A DNA stretch of 64,000 nt from Pterobdella sp. o SKG-2022. Lineage: Eukaryota > Annelida > Clitellata > Hirudinida > Piscicolidae. Below the pieces are notes generated by a model that was given only the letters and a program-made list of their open reading frames with translations, ran no database searches and was not told the DNA's origin. A program made the position numbers and the translations under genes. Numbering within the stretch: position 1 is the stretch's first letter; every line of letters begins with the position of its first letter. The stretch is taken from positions 823,524-887,523 of the forward strand of contig OZ038324.1 of the NCBI GenBank assembly GCA_964035795.1. Direction: 5' to 3'. Positions 1 through 10,924 of this stretch are shown in pieces.

Positions 1-39
1 AAATTAAATCTCTCTAACACCTTCCCACCAAAGCTGACG

Positions 40-1480
40 TCATTGAAATGTATTTGGCTTGAATCGCTTAGAGCGCCTTGGATTAGAAGGTTCATAGTTG
101 TCAGCCGTTTGTATAAGTGCACGTGGGTTGCGGTAAGCACGAGGTCTTGATGTGCTGTTGGATGCATTCATATCAGCTGGTGGAGTATTGGCTGGCTGTT
201 CTGGGTCATCTCTCGTCTCAGTGTTTTTTAAGTAATAGCGTAGGCGAAGCTGGTCAATGTGACGTCGCCAAACTGGTACATCCCATACTTTCACACTAAT
301 TGTGCCATGTACTTTAGTCACAACTGCTGGTACTCATTTTGGTTCTTTTTTTCTTTCTGGTCCACAGTAAAGAGCATAGCAGGTAGCACCTTTCATATTC
401 AAATAATTAATTCTTGACACTGTCTGAGTAGAAATCTGTGTCTTTAATGTAGCTTTTGCTTGATGGCCTTGAGCAACATGTACAGAAGAAAGAAAAAGTG
501 TATCCAGATTACTCCTGACTTGACGTCCGTTTAGGAGTTCACTGGGTGAATATTCTGAGACCAAAGGCATACGTCTGTACTGCATTGAAAATTCTTGAAA
601 AGCTATTTTGGGTGGTAGCGATCTTTTTTGAAGTTTGTTTGAAAGTTTTTACCAATCGTTCAGCTGCTCCATTGGTAGCAGGATAGTTAAGGGCTTCGGC
701 GAGGTGTGTAAATGCCCGCTCTCTACACCCTGGTTGGAATTCCGCTGACAGAAAACTCTGCGTTGCATTGTCTGTTACTATAGTGTGCGATATCCAAAAT
801 TTGCAGTCTTGCACCAGTAGTCTCATTATTCGTCTTTGATTATGTTGAGCTTGTAAGATGTATGCAAGGATACTTGGAATAAGCACCAACCATCACTAGC
901 CAGTCTGTTCCCATTAAGCTGACGGCATGGTCAACATGTACATGGCTTCATGCTTTTGCTGGTAGCATCCATGGATGATTAAATGGCTTGGTACTGGCAT
1001 TTTGATGAGCTCCACATGATAGGCATGATTGGCTTGAAGCTTTAATGTCTCCATCTATACTTGGTTTGTAGACCTCCGTGCATGTGAGCTCTTTCATCTG
1101 TTGCATGCCGAAATAACCTAAATGATTCAGCTTCATCACTCCATCACATAACCTTGGTGGTATGACGACTCTGGATTCTAGAAGTAGGCTCTGAGCACAA
1201 TGCGTTTTCTATATCTAACGTATGTGGCCAGCTCTTTTTAGTGTATCTTTAAACTGCAGAAAGCATAGGATCTGCCTTAGTTTCTTTGACCAGTAATCCA
1301 GGATCGGTTGGTTGCAAATGAGTACTCACTGTATTTGTGGTGCAAACACTGATATCGGCATTTTCCTCCTCCTCGTCAAAGTTGGTGTTTCCACCAACTG
1401 AAAGACGGCTCAGTGCATCCGCGTTGCCATGGTCAGTAGTGCACCTGCACTCAATGCCGTAAACATCAAACTTTTGAATT
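40..1480 (-). mobile_element. Ty3/gypsy LTR retrotransposon, degenerate pol fragment (RNase H end to integrase C-terminus)
   Basis: Read on the minus strand, frames in order give the end of an RNase H/tether region (motif HGNADALSRLS near 1395-1430), an integrase zinc-binding region (LNHLGYFG and CLSCGAHQN near 1020-1140), an integrase core (VHVDHAV, then VTDNATQSF, then YPATNGAAERLVKTF near 640-960) and a C-terminal region (40-585). This order and these motifs are those of Ty3/gypsy Pol. The reading is broken by several frameshifts and stops, and no long terminal repeat was recognised at the left edge, so it is a dead fragment that may continue outside the window. The family call is confident; the exact clade is not determined. 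Confidence 0.85.
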
Positions 1481-1799
1481 TTTTTTATCTGTTTCTAGGC
1501 CTATTATGTGTACTGAAGTGTAGCTGCTCTCAAGTATTTAGATTACGTTGTTCAATTGAAGGCACCAACAAAAACTTCAAGTGTTCTACCACAAGCAGTG
1601 AGTACTCCAAGTTTTGCTGTCTTTGACTCATTAGCAAAGCTATAAAACGATTACTAGGCCATATTTAATACATTTGCTAAAGGAAACTTTGTCCAGAAGC
1701 ATAGACTTCTACAGATCTTTCTGACAAATCACTGATACCTACAAACTATTGAGCACAGTTGCCACTTAGAAAACACCACCTAAGTCTACAAACGACTTT

Positions 1800-2235
1800 A
1801 CAATAGAAGAAATCAAGAATTTCATGGACACCCAATATGACTACAAGCATTATATTGTGAGAAAGCGTTACCGCTTTAGTCCAGCTCACAACGCAAACCT
1901 GGAAAGACAATTTAAGACCTAGTTTTTCAAATACAATAAAATGCAGCCACTTTCGATTTTTCAGCTATCAAAGACCTGCTAGACGAAGCTTTGAAGACTC
2001 GCTTCATTTGTTCTGTTAACAACGATGTCGTACTGAAAGCCCTCTTCAAGATTACAGAAAATGACTTGACTTTCAGTTTATGGTTTAAAACAATCACTGG
2101 TGTTTGAAATACGTCAAAAAAGAAAAACTCCGGTAGTGAAGATGCAGTCAAAATCAGAACCCACTTCATCTATTGTCTGCATACGGTGTGGAAAAGGAAA
2201 CCACAAGGCAGTTGATTGGCATTACAGGATCTATG
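1800..2235 (+). mobile_element. Gypsy-type gag fragment with zinc knuckle
   Basis: On the plus strand, short frames resemble retrotransposon Gag. A capsid-like stretch containing LLDEALKTRFICSVNND (about 1970-2030) is followed by a nucleocapsid-like CCHC knuckle, CIRCGKGNHKAVDW (about 2175-2215), in which the last cysteine is replaced by tryptophan. Frameshifts and stops separate the pieces. It lies opposite in orientation to the pol fragment at 40-1480 and is interrupted at about 2240 by a LINE endonuclease fragment. Assignment to the same gypsy family as the neighbouring pol pieces is inference. Confidence 0.6.
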
Positions 2236-2254
2236 AATAACTACTGTCATAAAA

Positions 2255-2870
2255 AAAGGCCATATTGAAGTGGCCTGTCTACGGAAAAAGAAAGCTCAAA
2301 TTTTTCAAGAAATTAAAAGATACAACTTGAAGATTCTAGGCCTAAGTGAGACAAGATGGACAGGATCAGAAAGAACGCAACTACTGAGCGGAGACACCAT
2401 CATCCACTCTGGACAGATTGAAGGCCAACCCCACACCCACAGAATAGCATTGGTGATGACACCCAAAGCAACACGAGCACTGCTGTCTCCAAGGATCCTC
2501 ACAGCACGTTCAATTCAAAGGACAGAAAAGTTGCCATCGTCCAGTGCTATGCTCCTACCAATGTGACAGCTATTGAAGAAAAGGATGAGTTTTACCAACA
2601 AAACCTAGCCGCTATAGACAAGACACCCAAAAGAGACACATATGCCAAGTTTGGTGCTGATAACACAAACAGCGAAAACATCATGAGCAGGCACGGTATT
2701 GGAAGGCAGAATGGAAATGAAGAACTTTTTGTAGAGTCCTGCACCTTCATGACCTAGTCATTGAAGGCATCTTGTTCCCCCTTAACAAAATCCATAAAAC
2801 CACGTGGACTTTCCTTGACGGCAAGACTGAGAACCAGATCGACCACATCACCATCAGTCGTAAGTGAGAA
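2255..2870 (+). mobile_element. LINE apurinic-type endonuclease fragment
   Basis: Plus-strand frames give the N-terminal half of a non-LTR retrotransposon ORF2: KILGLSETRWTGSERTQLL, then GDTIIHSGQ, then RHGIGRQNGNEELFVE, then a downstream frame reading TWTFLDGKTENQIDHITIS. These are the EN-domain motifs (SETRW, the D-F-N region, the QIDHI motif) of RTE/CR1-like LINEs. At least three frameshifts are needed to join them, and no reverse transcriptase follows, so this is a truncated dead copy. It splits gypsy-like sequence on both sides, which suggests nested insertion. Confidence 0.75.
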
Positions 2871-3107
2871 CCAGCTAGAACCGAGTACGTTGAAGGAGTG
2901 TTGTTGCAGCTCTATGCTCCCAAGGATGCAAGAAGAAAAGCTAGTGTGGCAGATATTCTTGGATTAAACCTCCTAAAAAGGCGCACAATTACACAGCTGA
3001 TTATCGACGTAAACCAGATACTCAAAGGCGGCTACACTTCAGTACACACAATAGGCCTGAAACCAGATAAAAAGCTTCAAAAGCTTCAAGATTATCACAA
3101 AATTGAG

Positions 3108-3400
3108 TAAAGGCGCACTACTGACCATGGCAACGCGGATGCACTGAGCCGTCTTTCAGTTGGTGGAGACACCAGCTTTGACGAGGAGGAGGAAAATGCC
3201 GATATCACTGTTGTTTGCATTTGCTGCTGTTTTAGCTGAATATGCTGTTGTATCACATCTTTGAACTCTGTATTCATTGTAATCCGTAGATGAGTTGTAG
3301 CTTGAAAGTGGAGTGCGCCAATAAATCCTGTCGTGCTTTTTGTAACAAAAACACAATAAATTCAAAAAGTTTATTAAGTAGTAACCAAGAAAGACAGAAA
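3108..3400 (+). mobile_element. Gypsy pol remnant joined to an LTR-like segment
   Basis: Positions 3110-3208 repeat, in inverted orientation and with only about two mismatches, the RNase H-end segment at 1350-1443 (it encodes the same HGNADALSRLSVGG motif). Immediately after it the sequence changes to a stretch that starts TGTTG and contains AATAAA near 3320 followed by a T-rich tract, as LTR R regions often do. The pol-to-LTR junction would require an internal deletion or recombination. The LTR reading is inference, since no second LTR copy was found in the window. Confidence 0.5.
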
Positions 3401-3439
3401 ACACCAGTATAAAATTTCTGTTTCTATAGTATAGAGTAA

Positions 3440-3545
3440 AAATATTCTAGAAAATAGAACATTCTAGAACATTACAAAAAACAGAACATTCTAGAGCAAT
3501 GTAGAAAATGGAACATTCTGGAACAGTATAGAACATTCTATTAAT
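3440..3545. promoter_or_regulatory. Array of heat-shock-element-like GAAnnTTC repeats
   Basis: The motif GAACATTCTAGAACATT occurs at 3457-3473 and partial copies follow at 3484-3495, 3511-3524 and 3531-3540, with a further TTCTAGAA at about 3444. Alternating GAA/TTC at 5-bp spacing is the heat-shock factor binding consensus. Its position just after an LTR-like segment would fit a retroelement control region. Whether it is functional cannot be judged from sequence; it may also be a simple tandem repeat. Confidence 0.4.
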
Positions 3546-3599
3546 GAAATATGACGATGTGAAAGCTGGAAGGCTCAGGTATGGATGGCTTGTCATAAA

Positions 3600-4080
3600 C
3601 TCAAAAAAATCTGAAAATCATCAATGAGTAGAGAAATAAAAATCAGATTATTTCTGGTGATAGTCGAGTCTGTGTTGCTTTATAACTCTGAAACTTGGGC
3701 TCTTACTCCTGCTTTAACTAAATCACTAGATGGAGCTTATACCAGAATGCTTAGAATGGTACTAAACATATCTTGGAAACAACACGTGACATATGAAGAA
3801 CTCTACGGTGATCTGCCAAAATTAAGCTGTAAGATTAAAGAGCGCAGACTGAGACTTGCCCGTCATTGTGTTCAGCACTGAAAAGAGATAGCCTCGAAAT
3901 TTGTTCTGTGGCAACCTTTGGCAAGAAACCCAAGAAGAGGACGAAAAGCAATTAATTATGTTGACACTGATAAAAGACACCGGTCTAGAAAGCACTAACG
4001 AAATTGAGAACGCAATGTTGAGCAGGGAATCATGGAGAAGCTTCATCACTTTGGCTCGACCTAGAAGTCGGCCTAAGTGA
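3600..4080 (+). mobile_element. LINE ORF2 C-terminal fragment
   Basis: The plus-strand frame from 3624 reads SVLLYNSETWALTPAL, then GAYTRMLRMVLNISW, then ELYGDLPKLS and RRLRLARHCVQH, the conserved region that follows the reverse transcriptase in RTE/CR1-like non-LTR elements. The frame is then broken but the tail continues recognisably (LVLWQPLARNPRRGRKAINYVDT, in two pieces) to about 4080. It is a 5'-truncated copy. The LINE at 58.9-61.0 kb has the same region at 60.58-61.0 kb and belongs to a related family. Confidence 0.75.
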
Positions 4081-4339
4081 GTAATGAAATATTATTTGTG
4101 CAATATTTTAATTTTATAAAAGCATCAAATTGTTTGTAACATGTGCAAGCAATTTACATTAAAAAAACCATGCAATGATGAAGCAAGACTCATCCTCATA
4201 AACACCTCCATATCTTTTAAACTTTCACAAGTTATATAATACCCACCTGTCAACCGTGTTTAACTTAATTGAGAAATCTTCCAAGCTAGTGGCAAGTTTT
4301 TTTTACGTTTAGCTCAACTTCAACCCCTTGATGAATCCC

Positions 4340-4620
4340 CCTCATCATCATCTTATTATAGTCAGCATCTTTTTTATTCCACCCTGTCGTAGACATCTCC
4401 AAAGCCTAAACAAAGCCAACGAAACAAGTTTTTCATTATTTCTCCCAAACTAACCTTGGTCTCTCTTTTCCATCTCAAACCTTCACGCTTGCTTAACACA
4501 ATCATCATCCCCTTTCTTCACAACATGACCCAACTATCTCAAACTTACTTGTCTCACCACTTCAACAAACTTTTTAACCAACCATACTCAAACGACCATC
4601 TTCTTTGTACTAACACCATC
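4340..4620 (-). mobile_element. 3' end fragment of a LINE, same family as the copy at 47.8-49.1 kb
   Basis: This segment is clearly similar at the nucleotide level to 47770-48070: the CACCCTGTCGTAG-like, TTGCTTAACACAATCATCAT and CATCTCAAACTT blocks occur in the same order and orientation. In the longer copy the minus strand encodes the end of a LINE ORF2. Here the coding frames are largely lost. Confidence 0.6.
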
Positions 4621-5364
4621 GTGAGACAAAACCAACTTTATGCTGGTTCACAGCAGTTTTACTCGGTTTTTGAGTTTTAATATATCTGGTCAAAAACCAG
4701 CCAAATGGTGTTTCCACAGTACCAGTGAGTCCATGATCTACTACATGTGAGCAAAACCAAGTTTGATAGAGGCAATGCAAATGAACTTTCAATGGCTATG
4801 TGGGCGGCTGGATGGTGCTCTTAAAATTTTAATAAATGTAGGCATCATACAAAAACGTTGGGTTGAACTGGAGTTTAGTGACAGCATCAGCATGGAAAAA
4901 CAACATCAACACTTCAGTGGAAGATCAGCTCTTAAACAGTCAAAGCATCCACTGACAACATGGCAGACATAAAGATATTGAATCTTTCAACATTGAGTAT
5001 GCTATAATGCAGTAAGTTTGTTAGCGGAACAAAACTTAGCGAATTTTTATGACATTTTATAAATAGTCACCAAAGCACAACATAATTATTTTTGTTGGGG
5101 ATTTCAAAGAAGCCGAATGAATTTATTTAGCTCTTTTCGCCGTCAGCTTGTAATATACCCAGTTATTTGTATACTTCTCCATCTCTCAATGCTTTCATTA
5201 ATGTATCGTCGAAGTGCTTAATTCCATCTGATTCAATTTTCTTTTCTCTTTTCATTATCAACTTTGAACCTTTCTCAATGCCATATTTCATGCCGAATAT
5301 CCATATCGAATGGGGATGCTCGAGGGAAACTTGAAATAAAGAAAAGTAATGAGCCAAAAAACCA
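4621..5364. other. No recognised feature
   Basis: AT-rich sequence with only short unsupported frames. I see no gene, domain or clear repeat here. Confidence 0.5.
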
Positions 5365-5468
5365 TTTGAGGCTGGATAGCATTTGAGGCTGGACACCACT
5401 TGAAGCTCCACAGCATTTAAGGCTGCACAGCATTGGAGGCTGAACAGCATTTGAAGCTGGACAGCATA
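5365..5468. repeat. Short tandem repeat, unit about 17-18 bp
   Basis: About six diverged copies of a unit like CATTTGAAGCTGGACAG follow each other. The unit length varies between 16 and 18 bp, so it does not keep a reading frame. Confidence 0.75.
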
Positions 5469-6200
5469 GTTTTGAAAAACTGTGGCTTGGAAATTGAGCT
5501 GTATGAGATGCTTTGAAGTATGAAATTACAGTAGTCAACGCTAGAAAAAACTTCAGAAGTAGTCAAAGCAGTGCTGACAAAAAGAACTTTGCCTACGTGT
5601 TTGATGGGTGAAAATGCAAGTTGAAAGTCTGTCTATTTAGGCAGATGCGATGTGTTGAGTTGAAGTCAGATCGAAATTTACACCTAGAATCTTGAGTCAA
5701 AAAAAAGAGCTGGGTGGTGTGAGGGGCATGGAGCAAAATTTTGAAGGTTGAATAGGACTATAACAATCATGATTCCACTCTTACTGGATTCAACATATGG
5801 TGATTATGGGATAGAAACCTTGCAGGATTGCGATGGCGTCGAAGAGCTACAGATAAATTGGCTTTCTCAATCATAAACCATTCTAATGTTTCATTTTTGC
5901 TTTTGAAAGCAGATAATAATAAACAATTTATTGAACAAACAAAAAAATAAGGAATATCATTATAGAATACTAATAAAATATAAACTTCGTAGAGTTGCGG
6001 TTTTTGTGAGCATCATGATTGGCAAGATGATGTGTTTTGCTGAGACAAGAAAAAAGTATCTCTGCGTACGTTTTTGTGCTTTAAATACTTCTGAGACTAA
6101 TTAGTGTTTGGTTGCGTTTGAGAAACCAATCATTCATAATATCATTGTTTTTTAAACCATATTATTTGTATTCAAATTTATTTTTATTAATATATTAATT
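5469..6200. other. No recognised feature
   Basis: AT-rich intergenic sequence, with no coding motif or structured repeat seen. Confidence 0.5.
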
Positions 6201-6210
6201 TTTGCCATTC

Positions 6211-6411
6211 AAGATGAAAACAAAGCCTAAGGAAAGACCTCCAAATATGAAATATATGTCTTATTACTTAAGCAAAATTTTTCGTACAAAGATAAAGCAA
6301 ATCAATTTCCAAGAGCATGTAAATTATTCATATAGAAAATTAAAAATTTTGAAAAGAATTAAACGCACAAATAATAAAATCCGCGATACTGAACTCAAGG
6401 AACTTTTTTAA
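6211..6411 (+). CDS. Hypothetical small basic protein
   Basis: A single frame from an ATG at 6211 to TAA at 6409 encodes about 66 residues rich in lysine and arginine (it begins MKTKPKERPPNMKYMSYYL). No signal peptide, membrane segment or known motif is visible. It stands alone 200 bp upstream of the ALMS-motif gene on the same strand and ends before it. Base composition and the run of lysines are compatible with chance in AT-rich DNA, so reality as a gene is uncertain. Confidence 0.25.
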   Translation, partial: KMKTKPKERPPNMKYMSYYLSKIFRTKIKQINFQEHVNYSYRKLKILKRIKRTNNKIRDTELKELF

Positions 6412-6606
6412 TTTAAATTTACTTTTCTGTTTATTTGTAAACTACATTACCGGCCTTATATTTAAAATATTTTTTTTAATGGTGTGTCTTTTTGTTATTT
6501 CATTTTTAGAACAGCGTTGAAATTTGACTCTTAATAAATTTATTTGCTTTGTAACATGTTTTAACATGAATCGTACTAATTGAAAGGTCTTCAATACTGT
6601 TATACC

Positions 6607-9600
6607 ATGAATTTACTTGAACTAGAAACCGCTTCAACAGTTTCTGAAAAATCAGTTTTGAATGCTTCTTTCCAGTCTTCTGACAATACTGATGTTCTCC
6701 CCCAACCTAATTCTCCACTGAAGATTTATGATTTTATTAGAAATAAAAATGAAAAAACTGATTTAACTTTAAAAGAAAATGCGGATTTAAAATTAAACAG
6801 CGATTGCAATGAAGAAAATATCATTGGTGATCCCGAAGACTCCCTTTTATTTAAAATACCCGCTTCAAGTGCAACATCAAATGCTGATTTGGAAATAATA
6901 AGAGACAACAAAAATCTTTCAGAAACATTTTTTACATCAAGAAATTCAGTTTGTATACAAGCTCCTTTGATGGCTTCAACTCCTTTTAACCCATCAACCA
7001 GTGCTGCTTTTTGCAACATTTCAACAAAAAATAAAAAAAATCTTTTTAAAGATAAAAGTGAAATTTCACCTAGAGATGCACGAGTTTCTTGGGCTAATGA
7101 GTTGCTGATGTTCATCACAATGCATTTAGATTTAGAAGGAATTGAGCAAGATGAAGAAAAACAAAAGCTTTTAAAAGGGTTGATCTTCCAGTTTAAAAAC
7201 CCAGCAAAATCTGGAAAGTTGGTGCAAGAAAGATTAAGTCAACATGTTGAAAACCTCAATCAACAAACAGAAAATATTCATGACTCAGATTTGAAAGTCA
7301 TGGCAGAAAAAGATTTGTTAATTGAGAAGATTGAAACAGTTGACGAAAACACACTAATTCCATCAAATGCTGAACTCAAATCAAATGTAAAGGAAGGAAG
7401 GGAGGATGGAGAAAGGGAAGAAAACTTTAGCAAACATGGCTTTGAAAAAGAGATGGGGAAAGTTGAAGAGATTAGCAGTTATGATGATGATACTGATATT
7501 TGTGAGGATTTGGAGTTCTTGAATGACTGTGACTTTATTAGCAGCTTGAATATCTATCCAAAGAGAAAAATATCCAATAAAAAATATGGAAATAACCCTT
7601 CAATTGAACCTGATTACATTAAATCACTAGATGGAAATTCATTTCCAAGCATATCACCATCTGATATCAATGGAAGGAATCATTTCAAAGATAGTGAAGT
7701 AGTTGACAGGAGTCAGGGAAGAGGTAGAGGAGTGGATGGGGCTAAGAGGAGTATGCCAGAGAGCAAAGACAAATGTGACTGTATGCATAGTGGTATTGAT
7801 GATGACATGTGTCAGAAGAATAAAATAAAATCTAACAGAATCACAGATGATAGTGTTTCTAGTGAGCTTGACAACATGAAGATGGGAGGTGAGTGTGTTG
7901 GTGAGAATTGTGTGTTTTTGAGAGATTCTCCAAAAAATAATAATAATCAATTGATGGATTTGAAAAAAGAAAATCTCTCCGAAAACCACGGCATCTGTTT
8001 GACACTTAACAAAGCATACTCTTCTAGCAAAAACCTAAATGATGAGAGGTCAGTCACAAGTACAAGTAGAGAGAGTGCCAGTTTGCAGTCTGGCCAGTTA
8101 ATCTTGGGTGTGGTAGAGGATGTGATCTTAGATGGATGTGATAATGATGGAGCAAGTGGTGTGATTGATGATGTGTGGGATGAGGATCACTCCCTTCAAA
8201 TAAAAAAGGCAGGCTCAACAAGTTATAAAGGGGATTATTTTTCAGAGGGTTCGAGTCGACAGTCTTTGCAACAACTTTCACTTTTCAACAACCAACATTT
8301 AAACAACAACAATTCACAAACATCTTACAAACGGCAAACCACTGCTGGGAACCATCATTCGGTTGCATCTTTTGGAGTGGTACTTCCCCTCGAACATCCC
8401 TCCAACTCCAAGCCACCCACAAAGTTCCCTTTGGAGGGGTTCCATGCAGGAACTGAAAGTGAAAGTGGAACTTGGAATTTCCATGGTTTCAAAAGCGAAT
8501 TAGATTCACAAACATCGCTATCTCTCGAAAGTTTGCTTTTAAATTGTTTTGTCAATAACTTCAAATGGTCGATTGTGAATCCTAAAAACAAGAAAATATT
8601 TGAATTTTTTATGAAGCTTTTCGATATCTTTTATATCATCATCAGCTATAATTAGTTACCTGATAATGATATAGACAAAATATTGTCGTGTTTTTATTTT
8701 TCACAATTTCGAAGCTAATTACTCACAAATGATTGTCTACTATCAAATGTTTATTATCAAATAATATTAAATTGCTAACCTCAAATAATATTGAATTGAT
8801 ATCAGCTGAAAGTGATATGGCATGTGACGATGGTGACCACCAAGCCCACACCATTCCCTACAAGTCAGTGCTCCTCTCTCGTTTCACAATCATTAAGATT
8901 CATTCTCAGACATTCTTTTAAAAATATTTTTTAGTATTTCATTTTAAAATTGATAATCAAATGCATTTATTTTGAATTATAGTTCAATAACCTTTAAAAA
9001 CTTGCGTCTGTAACTCAACTCAGCTTGTATATATCTTCATGTGATCTTATTGTGCATAGGTCGATAATCACATTTATGCTAGCATTATGCGACCTTTCAA
9101 TGTTTTGTGGTCCATCACAGAATACCTGGTGTCGAAGAAATCCTTTACAAGAGGTGTAGAAGACCAATCAATAAACCAAGCCATCTTGACAAGAAGGTTG
9201 GAAATAAGAATGAAGAAATTATTGGCAAAGGTATCGAAGATAATAGATCAAATGATAATACATTGGTTAGTGTTGAAGATGCTTTTGATAAGACCATATC
9301 ATCAAATAGTATTGAACCAAACGAGCAGGCAATCTATATCAACTTCTCTGGTGCAAAGACTTTGCGAAATGGTTGTGAGGGTACAAATGGAAATGAAAGA
9401 ATGAGAAGACTCAATGATTCAGTTGGAAATAATGGAAGAGATAAGAATATGTTGGGTGGGAGTTTGAGGGAGTTGGAAAAAGTGAATGGAGAGAAATTCA
9501 TATCGGATGATTTGTTGAATAAATGGAGAGGCATTATGAAAGAGTTCAAAAAAAGGAGGAAGGAAGATAGGAAGATGAGGATGGTTGTGGAGGAAAAAGA

Positions 9601-10492
9601 GACAAGCCTTTCACTGAGACGCCCGTTGAAGACTGATGTTCTCAAAGAAAACCGCGTTAAAAATGAAGAAAATGTTCGTAAAAATAATGGGAATAAAAAA
9701 AAATTTGAGAGCAATATTATAGCAGAGGAGCAGAAAAATTACAAAAAGGATCAGAGAAAATTTAAAAAATCGCAGTCTGACAACATGCCTGACAAGAAAG
9801 GTGGTGCACGTCTTCATGAAGCCAAGGCACAGGGCCGTGTAGTTGAAGAAAAGAAAAAGATGAGAAATATTAATGGAATAAATGCAACTAGAACTTTTGA
9901 CACCAAGCTATCTGAGCACTACCAGGCATATCTGCAGTTGATAGCTGCCAAGAATCCACCATTTTGCCAGCCTAACACTCACCACTCTCCTCAACATCCC
10001 AACAATAAAGATATTTATAACGACCATAGTAATAATAATATTAGTAATGAAAACAACAAAAAATATGGACCGTCTGACAACCAACCTCGAGAAGCTGCCA
10101 GCAAGTGCGGCATTTTCAAGTGGGCTGCAGAGACGACCAGTAGGAGTGTGGGAGGAGGGCCCATGAGGGAGTTGCAGGTGATACATCCCGATCAACCATC
10201 CTTACAAGTAGAAACTCCAATTTATATAAATGGGGGTTTAATAGGATCGATTTTTATTCAACTAAAATTTCCTATAACTACATATCATAATTCTCTAGTA
10301 TAAGAACGAATAAACCAACTAATCATGAAGCTAACTTTTCCAAAACAGCAACAGCTGATCGAGCAAAGACCTGACTTTCTCATCAGAGCAACCAATCGCA
10401 GGAACAGGATCAGTCACATGATGGAGAGAAGGAAGAAGATGATGAGTGTGCAACGAGAGAGAAGGGTTGAGGTGGTGATGAGGGGCTGTTGA
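6607..10492 (+). CDS. ALMS-motif protein (ALMS1/CEP295/C10orf90-like), centrosome or ciliary-base family
   Basis: I predict four exons: 6607-8530, 8806-8863, 9121-10207 and 10349-10492. All junctions have GT/AG and matching phases (1, 2, 0), giving about 1070 aa. Nearly all of it is low-complexity, charged and Asn/Ser/Lys-rich. The informative part is the last exon, 47 aa, which reads LIEQRPDFLIRATNRRNR followed by a basic helix. This is the hallmark of the ALMS motif: leucine-rich start, (R/K)PDF-(I/L)-x-R, then basic residues. In animals that motif ends centrosomal and ciliary-base proteins. Residues 165-220 (RVSWANELLMFITMHLDLEG and on) look helical and may be a second ordered segment. The first ATG in the frame was chosen as start. 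An AATAAA lies at 10733. The family assignment rests on the short motif; which paralogue it is cannot be said. Confidence 0.7.
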
Positions 10493-10924
10493 ACGTTTGA
10501 GTAAAGTAGTGTGAAGGCACCATTTAGTCAAGTTTCATGGTTGATTGATGATATATGTTGATTATGATATGAGCGCCATGACCAATACTGTCAAATATAT
10601 TCCACTCTGAACACCTTGCTCTGTTCTGATTCTCCAAATCACCTTTCAAGAAACATTATTTGGTGAGAACTTTTAAAAATTAAAGAATTTGTTTGTTTCA
10701 TGTTTTTCATGTTTTGGAACATCAGTTTGTCAAATAAAATTTCTTCGTTTATTGTTGAGCGCTTCAATATAAAATCAAGGTAACAATACTATAAGTAAAC
10801 TTAGGCTAAAGTATTTAGTTACCTGGATTATATTTGGGTATTTGATTTTGATATAAAACTTCAAAATAAAGCGACAGACAGTTAATAGGTTAAAAAAGTT
10901 GAGATCCTCATACGGGCTTTAAAA

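Noticed and set aside
9334..9817. Minus-strand frames opposite the ALMS-motif gene
   Set aside because: They are antisense shadows of a Lys/Glu-rich exon (giving Phe/Leu/Ser) with no motif of their own.
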